Shown here piece by piece: positions 17,554 to 26,690 of a stretch of DNA of 64,000 nt (the stretch's first letter is position 1; the number at the start of each line of letters is the position of its first letter). Made by a program: the position numbers and the translations under genes. The notes beneath the pieces were generated by a model. The model had not been told where the DNA came from, made no database searches, and saw only the letters and a list, made by a program, of their open reading frames with translations. Origin of the DNA: JBBQXY01 sp051004815 (GTDB lineage: Bacteria > Chloroflexota > Ktedonobacteria > Ktedonobacterales > Ktedonobacteraceae); contig JBPCJY010000085.1 of assembly GCA_051004815.1 (NCBI GenBank), positions 23,153 through 87,152 of the forward strand. Direction: 5' to 3'.

Positions 17554-18609
17554 ATGACCGATATAACCAATGCAGCCAATATAAATTCCAAGGAACGAGT
17601 TGTACTTATCACTGCCCGCATTGAGCCGAAATGGCTGGATCGATTGCGTGACCAATGGCCAAACTTGCGGTTTGAGCAACGTTCCCCGCGTAAAGGTGAA
17701 GGCATTCCTGACGAGTTGTGGCGCGAAGTGGAAGTTTTGTACATGTCCTTTGCCACTGCTTTGCCATCACCTGAACAGGCTCCTAATCTGCGTTGGGTGC
17801 AGCTCTATTCCGCTGGTGCGGACTATGTTTTCAATCGTCCACTTTTCCGCACCGCTGTGACCTTTACCTCGGTCAGTGGTCTCCATGCCGTCAATATAGC
17901 GGAGTATGTTTTCACGATGCTGCTGGCATGGTTTCATCGCGTTCCCAATTTGCTGGAATGGCAACAGCGCGGGCAATGGGCGCAGGAGTCGGTGCGCTCA
18001 ACGCAACTGCTCCCAACGGAGTTGCGTGGGCAAACTATTGGCATTGTGGGATATGGCAGCATTGGGCGCGAGGTAGCGCGGTTAGCAACAGCCTTTGGCA
18101 TGCGCGTGTTGGCGATGCAACGCGGCAACGATCATCGAGATAGCGGTTTCCAATTTCCAGGTATTGGCGACCCGGAAGGCACGTTGCCCGAACGCTATTA
18201 CCAGCCCGAACAGTTGCATGCTATGCTTAGCGAGTGCGATGTGGTGCTCGTTGCTGTTCCCCTGACACCGCAGACGCGAGATATGTTTGATGCTTCCGCC
18301 TTCGCGGCTATGAAGCCGAACGCCTTCCTGGTGAATATTGCCCGTGGGGGTATCTGCAACGAACAGGACTTATTGCATGCCCTGCAAGAAAAACAGATCG
18401 CGGGAGCCGCCCTGGATGTTTTTCAGCAGGAGCCGCTACCGCCTGATAGCCCTTTCTGGCACCAGCCGAATGTGTTTGTCAGCCCTCATATGTCCGGTTA
18501 TACACCGCACTATGACGATCGGGCCGCCACCATCTTCGCTGAAAACCTGCGCCGTTACCTCGCGGGCGAATCTCTCTTTAACGTTATCGACAAAGCAAGA
18601 GGATATTAA
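17554..18609 (+). CDS. D-isomer specific 2-hydroxyacid dehydrogenase
   Basis: 351 residues. NAD-binding motif TIGIVGYGSIGREVARLATA, the substrate arginine in FLVNIARGGICNEQDLLHAL, and the histidine in NVFVSPHMSGYTPHYDDRA with a preceding glutamate (FQQEPLP) give the catalytic set. N-terminal lid VLYMSFATALPSPEQAPNLR. Probably acts on glyoxylate- or phosphoglycerate-like acids; the specific substrate cannot be told. A TATAAT at 17492-17497 may be its -10. Ends in a very strong hairpin. Confidence 0.9.
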   Translation: MTDITNAANINSKERVVLITARIEPKWLDRLRDQWPNLRFEQRSPRKGEGIPDELWREVEVLYMSFATALPSPEQAPNLRWVQLYSAGADYVFNRPLFRTAVTFTSVSGLHAVNIAEYVFTMLLAWFHRVPNLLEWQQRGQWAQESVRSTQLLPTELRGQTIGIVGYGSIGREVARLATAFGMRVLAMQRGNDHRDSGFQFPGIGDPEGTLPERYYQPEQLHAMLSECDVVLVAVPLTPQTRDMFDASAFAAMKPNAFLVNIARGGICNEQDLLHALQEKQIAGAALDVFQQEPLPPDSPFWHQPNVFVSPHMSGYTPHYDDRAATIFAENLRRYLAGESLFNVIDKARGY

Positions 18610-18612
18610 ATT

Positions 18613-18676
18613 AAAACGTATGCGGCAACCTGCTCGACACCCATAAGTGCGTCGAGCAGGTTGCCGCATACGTTTT
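18613..18676. terminator. 26-bp perfect inverted repeat, bidirectional terminator
   Basis: Arms 18613-18638 and 18651-18676 are fully complementary (key part GCGGCAACCTGCTCGAC), loop 12 bases, A run before and T run after. It lies between convergent genes, so it can end both transcripts. Confidence 0.85.
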
Positions 18677-18679
18677 TTG

Positions 18680-19303
18680 TTAGTGAGGGTTTTGCTTGCT
18701 GTTGTCTACAGCAAGCAGAGCCTGGCGGGCCTTGTCCTCCGTTTGTGCCACGCTGACTTTCACAATTAAGCGGCGCAAAACGTCGGCATCACTCATGGCA
18801 TCCACAGTTTGCTGCGCCAACGCGGTCAACGCTGGAAAGCGATATTGCACAATTTCTAACAGAGTTAAACGCTGTGCCTGAAGGCTCTCTTGCCTCCCCT
18901 TTTCAACCCCCTCTTGCCTCCCCTTTTCAACCCCCTCTTGCCTCCCTTTTTCGAGTCCTTCTTGTATGAGTTCTTGGTAGACCCAAGAATCACGGAATAG
19001 ATGGTTGTCTAACATGGAAAACCTCCTCTTGAGCCAATTGCGGTCGGCTGCTTTTTTAAAGACCAGTGATGCCAGGGTATAGGTAACGGCTAATAATTCG
19101 TGTGCGGATGGACTGTTATCCGCCTCAATTTGCTGAATAATCTCTTCCACGACTTCTGGTCGCTTGCCATCTTTGGCAAGGACCATTAAAGGAAATATCC
19201 TTTTCTGTCGCCAAAAGCGGAAACTTTTTGGGGAAATGTGCGAAAATTGGTACAAATAGGTCAAGTGACAGCTGTAGGCGTTTGAACTTTTCGCTATACT
19301 CAT
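18680..19303 (-). pseudogene. C-terminal fragment of an Rpn/PD-(D/E)XK transposase-family protein
   Basis: The part PLMVLAKDGKRPEVVEEIIQ, ELLAVTYTLASLVFKKAADR and HLFRDSWVYQELIQEGLEKG matches the C-terminal half of the recombination-promoting nuclease (Rpn)-like family common in cyanobacteria and Chloroflexota. The nuclease half normally before it is missing, replaced by ~40 unrelated residues. The tail contains three copies of EKGRQEGV (24-base repeats, 18880-18963), typical of this family, and a DUF4351-like end (EIVQYRFPALTALAQQTVDA). Probably non-functional for DNA cleavage. Confidence 0.6.
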
Positions 19304-19402
19304 ACGTAAGAGGATAGTAGGGGATGCTTCCCTGGTTTTATGGTAAACTTGTAGTAGTGTGGCTTATACGGTACGTTTGGATACAAAGGGATAGAAGTTC
19401 AC

Positions 19403-20800
19403 ATGCCGACAACTGTCACAGAACAACAACCTGGTCCACCTCCACAGGCGGCCCCAGAATCCGCCAGTTTTCGGCGTGTGCTGAAGAATCGCAATTTTGT
19501 GCTTTTGTGGTTGGCACAGCTTATTTCGCTGACCATCATGAATGCGGCGAATTTCGGTATCATCGTGTTGGTGAACGACACTACCCACTCGGTGTTACTG
19601 GCGGGCCTTGCCATTATCGCCTTCACTTTGCCGGCCCTACCATTCAGCGCGGTGGCGGGCGTGGCCGTTGATCGTCTCTCCAAGCGCAAGGTATTGTGGA
19701 TCAGCAATGTCTTGCGAGCGGTTACTATGTTTCTTATCGTGGTCTCTTTATTATCTAGTCGCAATACGCTGTGGCCGCTCTTCGTGCTTACCTTTATGGC
19801 CTCGTTGATTGGGCAATTCTTCACGCCCGCGGAAGGAGCCGCTATCCCACTGCTGGTGGGGGAGCGCGAACTGATGCCAGCCCTCTCGCTGTTCAATATC
19901 ACTATGACGCTGTCACAGGCCATAGGTTTCTTGATTTTAGGGAGTATCGTGTCGCGGATATTTCCACCTTTTACACTGCACTTGCTTGGTCTTACGCTCA
20001 ACGTTCATTCGATTGATATGCTTTTTGTGCTGGTGGCCTTTTTCTACCTTGTCTGTGCCGCGCTCATTTTCTTTATCCCAACGACTGCTTTTCATGAGCA
20101 TCTTCTGTCTAAACGTGTCAAGAATGCGGGTGAGGAAGCATCGAAGGCGATGGAGGCTTTGTGGCATGAGATCGTGGAGGGGTGGCGGTTTGTGCGCAGT
20201 GATCGCCTGTTATTCTTCTCAGTGATCCAGCTTTCTGTGGTGGGCAACATCATGCTACTGATTGGTGAATTGGCAGGGCCATTTGTGCAGCAGGTACTAC
20301 GCCGACCGGCTGCAGATATGTCCATCATTCTTGCACCGGCGGCTGTTGGTCTGGTTGGTGCCTCCCTCTTCATGACGCGCATAACCGAACGGGTTGGCAA
20401 GATTCGCCTGACGACGATAGGGTTTATCACGCTGGCGGTGGGTTTTCTCCTGCTGCCGGGTTCGCAGGGATTGGCGTGGTATCTCTATCATGCGCAAGGT
20501 GCATCTTCGCCATTGCTCCTGGTGACAACTATTGTGCTTGTCTTTGTCCTGGGTATAGCGATGGCCTGTGTCAATATTCCCACGCAGACGATGATGCAGG
20601 AGCACTCACCGGAGGCAGTGCGCGGTCGCGTCTTCTCTTTGCAGATCATGATCTATAACTCCGGCTCGATCCCTATTCTGCTTTTCGCCGGCATCTTTGC
20701 GCAATTTATTGGCTTTAACTGGCTCATCTGCCTGATTTCGCTCAGCATGTTGCTCTTCTGCTTTTGGGGAGTGCGCTATATTAAGCGCACAAAAGTGTGA
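19403..20800 (+). CDS. MFS transporter, multidrug or macrolide efflux type
   Basis: 465 residues, twelve membrane helices, MFS_3-like. NRNFVLLWLAQLISLTIMNA starts helix 1; the cytoplasmic loop VDRLSKRKVLWISNVLRAV and the second-half counterpart SPEAVRGRVFSLQIM are typical. A long hydrophilic stretch (HEHLLSKRVKNAGEEASKAM) separates the halves. Substrate unknown. A TTGTAG -35-like element lies at 19349-19354 with a weak -10; the same -35 occurs with good -10 boxes before hflX and the chemoreceptor-like gene. Stand-alone gene. Confidence 0.85.
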   Translation: MPTTVTEQQPGPPPQAAPESASFRRVLKNRNFVLLWLAQLISLTIMNAANFGIIVLVNDTTHSVLLAGLAIIAFTLPALPFSAVAGVAVDRLSKRKVLWISNVLRAVTMFLIVVSLLSSRNTLWPLFVLTFMASLIGQFFTPAEGAAIPLLVGERELMPALSLFNITMTLSQAIGFLILGSIVSRIFPPFTLHLLGLTLNVHSIDMLFVLVAFFYLVCAALIFFIPTTAFHEHLLSKRVKNAGEEASKAMEALWHEIVEGWRFVRSDRLLFFSVIQLSVVGNIMLLIGELAGPFVQQVLRRPAADMSIILAPAAVGLVGASLFMTRITERVGKIRLTTIGFITLAVGFLLLPGSQGLAWYLYHAQGASSPLLLVTTIVLVFVLGIAMACVNIPTQTMMQEHSPEAVRGRVFSLQIMIYNSGSIPILLFAGIFAQFIGFNWLICLISLSMLLFCFWGVRYIKRTKV

Positions 20801-20947
20801 GGTTTGCGTATCGATAGCTACAATTTCACTAGTATTACAAATATATAAACTCTTTTGTTACAACTCATCTTCCTACAACGTCTATGCATGTAGAGAATAG
20901 CCTCATCTAATCATACTGGAATATTACCAGGAAGGACACGAACGCAT

Positions 20948-21460
20948 ATGACCGGACTTAGCTATATAGATATTCTTTTTCTTGTAACGGTCGCCTTATT
21001 GGTTTTTAATGGTTTCAGCAATGGGGCAGTCACCAGCCTCATAAACCTGATCAGTATTCCTGTAGGTTTTGCCGTTGCCTACTTGTTTGGTCCTCGTTTT
21101 ACTGTGCTTTTGGCTGCCAATGGCCTTGCCGCTACTCCACTCATCGCGTATATCGTCTTGTTCGGCGGTACTGTCTTGATCCTCCATATCATAGGGAGCA
21201 TTTTTCGCGGTGTTGTCCAGAAGATACCGTTGATTGGCATGGGTAACAGGTTGCTTGGTGCCTTGATTGGCTTTGTTGAGGCCTGGTTGATCTGGGTAGT
21301 GCTCCTGCTGGTACTGCACAACTTCCTGCAGAATATGCCGGATGGTGTAACCGTTTCCCAGTTTAACAGTTGGCAGCAATTTTATAATGATGCTTGGACC
21401 AATAGTCTGTTTGCGCACGTCAACAGCTTTATTGTGGCGCGTTTGCCTATTCACCAATAG
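20948..21460 (+). CDS. CvpA family membrane protein
   Basis: 170 residues, four hydrophobic helices. The N-terminal pattern YIDILFLVTVALLVFNGFSN with GAVTSLINLISIPVGF, and GMGNRLLGALIGFVEAWLIW, match the CvpA/colicin V production family. The family is linked to envelope integrity; the mechanism is unsettled. The gene lies just upstream of hflX, but a separate promoter stands between them. Confidence 0.8.
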   Translation: MTGLSYIDILFLVTVALLVFNGFSNGAVTSLINLISIPVGFAVAYLFGPRFTVLLAANGLAATPLIAYIVLFGGTVLILHIIGSIFRGVVQKIPLIGMGNRLLGALIGFVEAWLIWVVLLLVLHNFLQNMPDGVTVSQFNSWQQFYNDAWTNSLFAHVNSFIVARLPIHQ

Positions 21461-21525
21461 GGCATACTTGGAACTCACAGAGATAGAGCAAAACCTTGCG
21501 TTCCCTTTCATAGATGCTACAATAC

Positions 21526-21555
21526 TTGTAGACATACATGTTGGTTAGCTATAAT
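21526..21555 (+). promoter_or_regulatory. Promoter of hflX, probably giving a leaderless mRNA
   Basis: TTGTAG (21526-21531), 18-base spacer, perfect TATAAT (21550-21555). The expected start site is about 21562, right at the GTG codon (21564). Confidence 0.65.
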
Positions 21556-21563
21556 CTGAACAG

Positions 21564-22901
21564 GTGGAGGGACGAATTACGGCAAAGCAAGATCGTACTA
21601 TCGAAACGGGAGCACATGGTGGGCCGGAACATGCCTACCTGGTCGCGGTTGACACTGATAAGCCGGACGACTTATGGAGTGTGGAAGATTCGTTGAGTGA
21701 ACTGGGGGCGTTGGCGCGTACTGCCGGTGCTGATGTTGTTGGTTCTTTGATTCAACGGTTGCATCATCCCGACGTGGCGACCTACCTTGGCAGAGGGCGA
21801 GCGCAAGAACTGAGCGATCTGGAGAAGCAACATGGTTTTGACCTGGTGATCTTTGATGATGAACTTTCCCCTTCGCAGCAGCGTAACCTCGAAAAGCTAT
21901 TGGGTACACGAGTGATTGATCGCACTGCCCTGATCCTCGACATTTTCGCACAGCACGCGCATACCCGTGAGGGGCGTTTACAGGTCGAGTTGGCACAGTT
22001 GGAATATCGCTTGCCGCGCTTGTCGGGTCGCGGAGTGGAATTCTCGCGTCAGGCGGGTGGTTCGCGTAGTGCCGGAGCGGCTGGTGTAGGTGGCGCGATT
22101 GGTGTGCGTGGTCCTGGTGAAACAAAGCTGGAGATTGACCGTCGCCGCGTGCGGAGCCGCATCTCTGAGTTGCGAGAAGATATCGAAGGTGTACGCGAGC
22201 AACGACAGCTTCATCGGCAACAACGTGCTGCCCAGGCTATCCCTGTTGTTGCTGTTGTTGGCTACACCAATGCAGGCAAGTCAACCCTGTTCAACGCGTT
22301 GACCGAGGCGGATGTGTTGGCGGAGAATGCGCTGTTTGCCACGCTTGACCCGATTACGCGCCATGTGGTGTTGCCCAGTAGCCAGGAAACACTGTTTACC
22401 GATACGGTGGGCTTTATTCAGAAGCTGCCTACCAAGTTGATTGCTGCTTTCCGGGCCACGCTTGAAGAGGTCATTGATGCCGACCTGTTGCTTGAGGTCG
22501 TCGATGTGAGCCATGAAAATGCCATTGAGCAGAGCGAGACGGTCAACGATGTTTTGCGTGATCTGCATGCCAATGATAAGCCGCGTGTCACTGCCCTGAA
22601 TAAAATCGATCTCCTCGATGATCCGACGGAGGTGGATGTCAGTCTCTACCCCAATGGCGTGCCTGTTTCCGCTTTGCAGCGGATAGGGCTGGATGCCTTA
22701 CGCGAGAAAGTGGCCCAGGTGCTGGCCGACAGCATGGAGGTGGTGCAGGTGGTGATTCCCTATGCCAAAAGCGATCTGGTAGAACTTTTTCATCGTCGTG
22801 GGTATGTCGATGAGGAGGAGCATCGAGAGGATGGTACCTTCGTCGCTGGTCGTATTCCGCGTTCGTTACTGGGCTATTACAGGCGATACCTGGATTTCTA
22901 G
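21564..22901 (+). CDS. hflX: Ribosome-associated GTPase HflX
   Basis: 445 residues. N-terminal HflX domain (TYLGRGRAQELSDLEKQHGF, IFDDELSPSQQRNLEKLLGT, VIDRTALILDIFAQHAHTREG) with its glycine-rich loop (GGSRSAGAAGVGG), then a GTPase: GYTNAGKSTLFNAL (G1), DPITRHV, DTVGFIQKLP (G3), ALNKIDLLDD (G4). HflX splits stalled 70S ribosomes under stress. The start is GTG; a perfect GGAGG sits just after this GTG, so initiation a little further in, at a rare codon (ATT 21576 or ACG 21579), is also possible. Confidence 0.95.
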   Translation: MEGRITAKQDRTIETGAHGGPEHAYLVAVDTDKPDDLWSVEDSLSELGALARTAGADVVGSLIQRLHHPDVATYLGRGRAQELSDLEKQHGFDLVIFDDELSPSQQRNLEKLLGTRVIDRTALILDIFAQHAHTREGRLQVELAQLEYRLPRLSGRGVEFSRQAGGSRSAGAAGVGGAIGVRGPGETKLEIDRRRVRSRISELREDIEGVREQRQLHRQQRAAQAIPVVAVVGYTNAGKSTLFNALTEADVLAENALFATLDPITRHVVLPSSQETLFTDTVGFIQKLPTKLIAAFRATLEEVIDADLLLEVVDVSHENAIEQSETVNDVLRDLHANDKPRVTALNKIDLLDDPTEVDVSLYPNGVPVSALQRIGLDALREKVAQVLADSMEVVQVVIPYAKSDLVELFHRRGYVDEEEHREDGTFVAGRIPRSLLGYYRRYLDF

Positions 22902-22949
22902 GACAAGAGCAAAGGGTGTTTGGGCAGGCGTGCTATCCCGCTTGTGTAC

Positions 22950-22979
22950 TTGTAGTGGATGTGCTATCCTCGATATAAT
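22950..22979 (+). promoter_or_regulatory. Promoter of the chemoreceptor-like gene
   Basis: TTGTAG (22950-22955), 18-base spacer, TATAAT (22974-22979): identical boxes and spacing to the hflX promoter. Start codon follows at 23017. Confidence 0.65.
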
Positions 22980-23016
22980 CATGAACCGCAGATAGCAAGG
23001 AAAGAGGTAGCAGTCA

Positions 23017-24744
23017 ATGACAGAACGCAGGCAGCAGGGATGGCATGTGCCATTGCGTGTCCGTTTTCGCTCTCCCACGGAGCAGGTGCAGTGGGAGCGT
23101 GAGCATGGCTCGCTCCTACAACGAGACGACCAACCATTGCCCTCCCCTTTAACGGGTGTTCCGTTTGATAATAATGTTGTGCAACACGCACGGCAGATCA
23201 AAGAATTGATACGATTGGGCAATATTTTGCGTGCGGAGCTAGGTCTGGCGGAAGTGTTGCAGCAAATAGTGGCTTCTACCAGCATTTGTACAGGCTTTCG
23301 TATACTCGTTGTTAACTTGATTGAGGAGGGCAGTGAGGTGCTGGCTCCTCTTGCCTTTGCTGGTATGTCGGAAGAGAATCAACGCGTGTTACGTGAGGTG
23401 CGGCTAACTGCTGAGCAAGTGCTACGGCTCATGCGACCTGAATTCCGTATCAGTCAGAGCTATTTTATTTCGCATGAATATGTTGATGATTTCTCGGATA
23501 TCGTCTCGGTCATCAACAAGACGGTGGACGATTATGAGCCGGGTGGATGGCATCCCGATGACGCTTTGATTATGCCTCTGTATAGTCCGCGTAAGAAAAA
23601 GTTGCTTGGCTTCCTCTCATTGGATGATCCAGAAGATGGCAAGATACCGACGTTGGAGAGTATCGAGGTGGCGGAGTTGTTCGCGAACCAGGTGGCGATA
23701 GCGATAGATAATGCGCGGATTTTCCAGGAGCGAGAGAGCGAGCATCGTGCGCTCGAGGAGGGCATTGCGCTGCTGCGCGATGATCTGGAACAGATTCGAC
23801 GTGGGGATCTGAGGGTGCGCGTCCGTTCTGCGCACGAGAAGTTGCAGCCTATCTGCGATGCTGTTAACGTCATGGTGGAAGAGATGAGCGGCGTACTGGG
23901 CAATGTGCAAAAGGTTACGAGCGTAGTCGATGAATTGACGCGTGATGTGCAGCATAGTTCAGATTTGCTAGTGCATGATGCCAGTCAACAAGAGCGACAG
24001 GTGCAGCACATCTCACACGCTATTGATGAAATAGCCAATACGATGAACCGCCTCTCGGAGAGTGCCAGTGAGCTCTCACGGATCGCGGTTGAGGCGATGG
24101 ATGTGACTATGGATGGTCAAAGTGCGGTGGATCGTGCGGTGGATGGCATGAGCCAGGTACGTGAAGCGTCCATGTTATCGGCTCGTATCATGAAGCGGTT
24201 GGGTGAGAGTGGGCAGGAAATCAATGAGACTATAGCGGTAATTACCGATTTAACGATGCGTATGAACATGGTGGCCCTTAACGCAGCCATTGAGGCCACA
24301 CGAGCGGGTGAGCATGGACAAGGATTCGCGTTGATTGCGCAAGAAATTCGCACGCTGGCTGTGCATGGAGCGGACGCTGCCCGCAAAGTCTCCTCGCACA
24401 TCCGCTCTATCCAGCGTGAGACGACGGCGATCTCCAAAAGCGTGGAGCAAAATACGCAGGAGGCGGTTAAACAGACCGAACTGGTCACGCAAACAGGGGT
24501 GGCGTTAGATGCGATCAGTATTGTCACGGAACAAATGGCCGGGCTTGTGCAGGGTATTTGTAGCGCAGCCGATAATCAAGCCCAGAGTTCACAACTGGCG
24601 GTCAGTGCCGTGGAGCACATTTCACAGACGACCACGGAGATCAACCAGCATATGAAGCACATGCAACAAGCTCTGCACCAATTGGCCGATTTGACCAACT
24701 CGCTGCGTTCACGCCTCGCCGTGTTCCGTATCGCTGAGCGGTAG
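23017..24744 (+). CDS. Soluble GAF-HAMP-methyl-accepting chemotaxis protein
   Basis: 575 residues without a membrane helix. Order: ~60 residue basic lead, a GAF-like sensor (LRAELGLAEVLQQIVASTSI ... GFLSLDDPEDGKIPTLESIE, LFANQVAIAIDNARIFQERE), a HAMP-like coiled coil (LEQIRRGDLRVRVRSAHEKL), and an MCP signalling domain whose tip reads MVALNAAIEATRAGEHGQGF. The tip would bind CheA and CheW. No che genes are in the window, so it may signal to a distant cluster or to a non-motility pathway. Followed after 2 bases by the double-GNAT gene. Confidence 0.9.
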   Translation: MTERRQQGWHVPLRVRFRSPTEQVQWEREHGSLLQRDDQPLPSPLTGVPFDNNVVQHARQIKELIRLGNILRAELGLAEVLQQIVASTSICTGFRILVVNLIEEGSEVLAPLAFAGMSEENQRVLREVRLTAEQVLRLMRPEFRISQSYFISHEYVDDFSDIVSVINKTVDDYEPGGWHPDDALIMPLYSPRKKKLLGFLSLDDPEDGKIPTLESIEVAELFANQVAIAIDNARIFQERESEHRALEEGIALLRDDLEQIRRGDLRVRVRSAHEKLQPICDAVNVMVEEMSGVLGNVQKVTSVVDELTRDVQHSSDLLVHDASQQERQVQHISHAIDEIANTMNRLSESASELSRIAVEAMDVTMDGQSAVDRAVDGMSQVREASMLSARIMKRLGESGQEINETIAVITDLTMRMNMVALNAAIEATRAGEHGQGFALIAQEIRTLAVHGADAARKVSSHIRSIQRETTAISKSVEQNTQEAVKQTELVTQTGVALDAISIVTEQMAGLVQGICSAADNQAQSSQLAVSAVEHISQTTTEINQHMKHMQQALHQLADLTNSLRSRLAVFRIAER

Positions 24745-24746
24745 CC

Positions 24747-25727
24747 ATGATGAAAGAGAGGCACTTACCTACTCTGCCGGGCATTACTTTTCGTTCAGGA
24801 CGTGGCGCAGAAGATGCCGACCCATACGTTACCGTAATGGAGGCTTGTCGGCACGTTGATCAGATTGATCCATTCTCTACGTTAGAAAGTATACCCACTG
24901 TAGAGGAGATGGCGGAATATCTTGCCAAACTTGATCCGCAGAACATATTGGTGGCAACCGCACATGAGCACATGATCGCCTTTGTACGTGTTCGTTGGTG
25001 GGAAGAGGGAGATGGCACCTGGCTCTATCTGCATGTGGGGCGGGTCTTACCGGAATGGCGCGGACGTGGCCTTGGCACGGCCTTAGTGCATTGGGCTGAA
25101 CAACGCTTGCGAACACTTGCCACTGGACATCCAACGCATGGCAAAGGCACCTTTGGAGCGAATGCCTCAAGCACTGAGACACCCGCTACCGAACTCCTGC
25201 TGAACGAGGGCTATACCGTCTATTACACGAGTGCGCAGATGGAATGGACTGACTTTGCGCATCTCCAAACACCTGGCTTGCCGGAATGCTTTGCGCTCCG
25301 TTCCGCTATTCCAGAACAGTATCGCCTTATCTGGGAAGCAGCCCGACGCCACTGGGCTGGTTTCACCAAGGCCAATAACGTGCCAACGGAGGAAGATTAC
25401 CAGGAATTTCTTAGCCTGATTAGCCCTGATCCTGAGTTATTGAAGGTGGTCTGGCACAATGAGCAACCCATTGCTATTGTGCAAGGTAGCATAGCGCACG
25501 GTATCGGCATTATCGACGATGTTATTGTTTCCTCCGCATACAAACGGCGCGGTCTCGCGGAAGCGTTACTGACGTATGAAATGATAACTATGCGGGCGCG
25601 TGGAGTACAGCGCATACGACTCCATACCGATGCCAGCAATCGCCATGGTGCCAGGTCATTGTACGAAAAGCTGGGTTTTGGCGTGATCAAAACGTTCCCG
25701 CGCTATCGTAAGCCAATGGGGGGCTAG
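24747..25727 (+). CDS. Protein with two GNAT acetyltransferase domains
   Basis: 326 residues. The N-terminal GNAT has the acetyl-CoA loop VLPEWRGRGLGTALVHWAEQ; the C-terminal one has VIVSSAYKRRGLAEALLTYE and the usual end NRHGARSLYEKLGFGVIKTF. Both carry the R/Q-x-x-G-x-G/A pattern, though the second is weaker at the last glycine. Resembles mycothiol synthase-like or antibiotic-modifying double GNATs. Substrate unknown. Starts 2 bases after the chemoreceptor-like gene, so cotranscribed. Confidence 0.88.
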   Translation: MMKERHLPTLPGITFRSGRGAEDADPYVTVMEACRHVDQIDPFSTLESIPTVEEMAEYLAKLDPQNILVATAHEHMIAFVRVRWWEEGDGTWLYLHVGRVLPEWRGRGLGTALVHWAEQRLRTLATGHPTHGKGTFGANASSTETPATELLLNEGYTVYYTSAQMEWTDFAHLQTPGLPECFALRSAIPEQYRLIWEAARRHWAGFTKANNVPTEEDYQEFLSLISPDPELLKVVWHNEQPIAIVQGSIAHGIGIIDDVIVSSAYKRRGLAEALLTYEMITMRARGVQRIRLHTDASNRHGARSLYEKLGFGVIKTFPRYRKPMGG

Positions 25728-25755
25728 TTTCGATATCTGAATTCAATCTCAGCCT

Positions 25756-25784
25756 TTGCTCCTTTATTTTTGGTGTGTTATACT
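25756..25784 (+). promoter_or_regulatory. Promoter of the restriction-modification operon
   Basis: TTGCTC (25756-25761), 17-base spacer, TATACT (25779-25784). Its position rules out the ATG at 25770 and supports the GTG at 25818 as start. Confidence 0.6.
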
Positions 25785-25817
25785 CTGTCATTAGAGCGAG
25801 GAAAGGACGAAACGAAC

Positions 25818-26690
25818 GTGAATAAGTTAATAGCTTTTGGCTGGTATGGTGGGAAATTCAGTCATCTGGATTGGCTTCTGCCTTTACTGCCAAAAACGAC
25901 ACATTTCTGTGAACCCTTTGGGGGATCGGCAGCGATCCTACTGAACAGAGAACCTTCACCTGTCGAAACCTACAATGATATCGATAGCGAAGTGGTCAAC
26001 TTCTTTCGTGTGCTGCGCGAACAGAAGGAAGCCTTAATCGAGGCTATTGGGTTAACGCCGTTTTCCCGTGAAGAGTTCGAGCTTGCTATCACTCAGCCAA
26101 TGCAAGACATTTCAGATGTAGAAAGAGCTCGACGTTTCTTTATACGAGCCAGACAAGTAAGAAGTGGGCTTGCGCAAACGGCAAGCTCAGGGAGATGGGC
26201 AAATTGTTTACTCACCAGTCGTGCAGGAATGGGTGGTGCTGTTTCAAGGTGGCTAGGGAGTGTTGAGGGCCTTTCAGAAATTGTACAACGGCTCTTGCGG
26301 GTTCAGATAGAAAATGCTCCTGCCATTGATGTCATCAAGCGGTATGATAGCAAAGAAACGCTCTTTTACTGTGATCCCCCTTATCCTCATGGTTCTCGTG
26401 GTGATAGCAAGGCGTATGCGTATGAGATGACAGATGGGCAACATCGAGAATTAGCACACACTCTGCGCCATGTAAAAGGCAAAGTCGCATTATCAGGGTA
26501 TCGTTGCAATTTGCTGGATGAATTGTACAGTGACTGGCACACTATTGAAGCAACGCCGAAAAATTGTCATTCCATTAAACAGCTACGCACAGAAGTGCTT
26601 TGGGTGAACTATGAAATTGAGGGGGAAATGGGGTGGCAAGTCCAACAGACATTCTTAGATCAGCCTTTGAACAAGTCTCTAGCGATGTAA
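25818..26690 (+). CDS. D12-class DNA adenine-N6 methyltransferase
   Basis: 290 residues from GTG 25818 (GAGGAAAGGA upstream). Dam/D12 family: motif I FGWYGGKFSHLDWLLPLLP and CEPFGGSAAILLNRE bind SAM, NDIDSEVVNFFRVLR follows, and motif IV DPPYPHGSRGDSKAYAYEM is the catalytic DPPY. Protects the host genome at the site cut by the nuclease encoded next, whose gene overlaps by 58 bases. Visibly AT-richer and different in codon choice from neighbours, which suggests acquisition by transfer. Confidence 0.92.
   Translation: MNKLIAFGWYGGKFSHLDWLLPLLPKTTHFCEPFGGSAAILLNREPSPVETYNDIDSEVVNFFRVLREQKEALIEAIGLTPFSREEFELAITQPMQDISDVERARRFFIRARQVRSGLAQTASSGRWANCLLTSRAGMGGAVSRWLGSVEGLSEIVQRLLRVQIENAPAIDVIKRYDSKETLFYCDPPYPHGSRGDSKAYAYEMTDGQHRELAHTLRHVKGKVALSGYRCNLLDELYSDWHTIEATPKNCHSIKQLRTEVLWVNYEIEGEMGWQVQQTFLDQPLNKSLAM

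Noticed and set aside
18880..18963. CRISPR-like or satellite repeat
   Set aside because: The 24-base repeats are in frame and encode EKGRQEGV copies typical of the Rpn-like protein tail.
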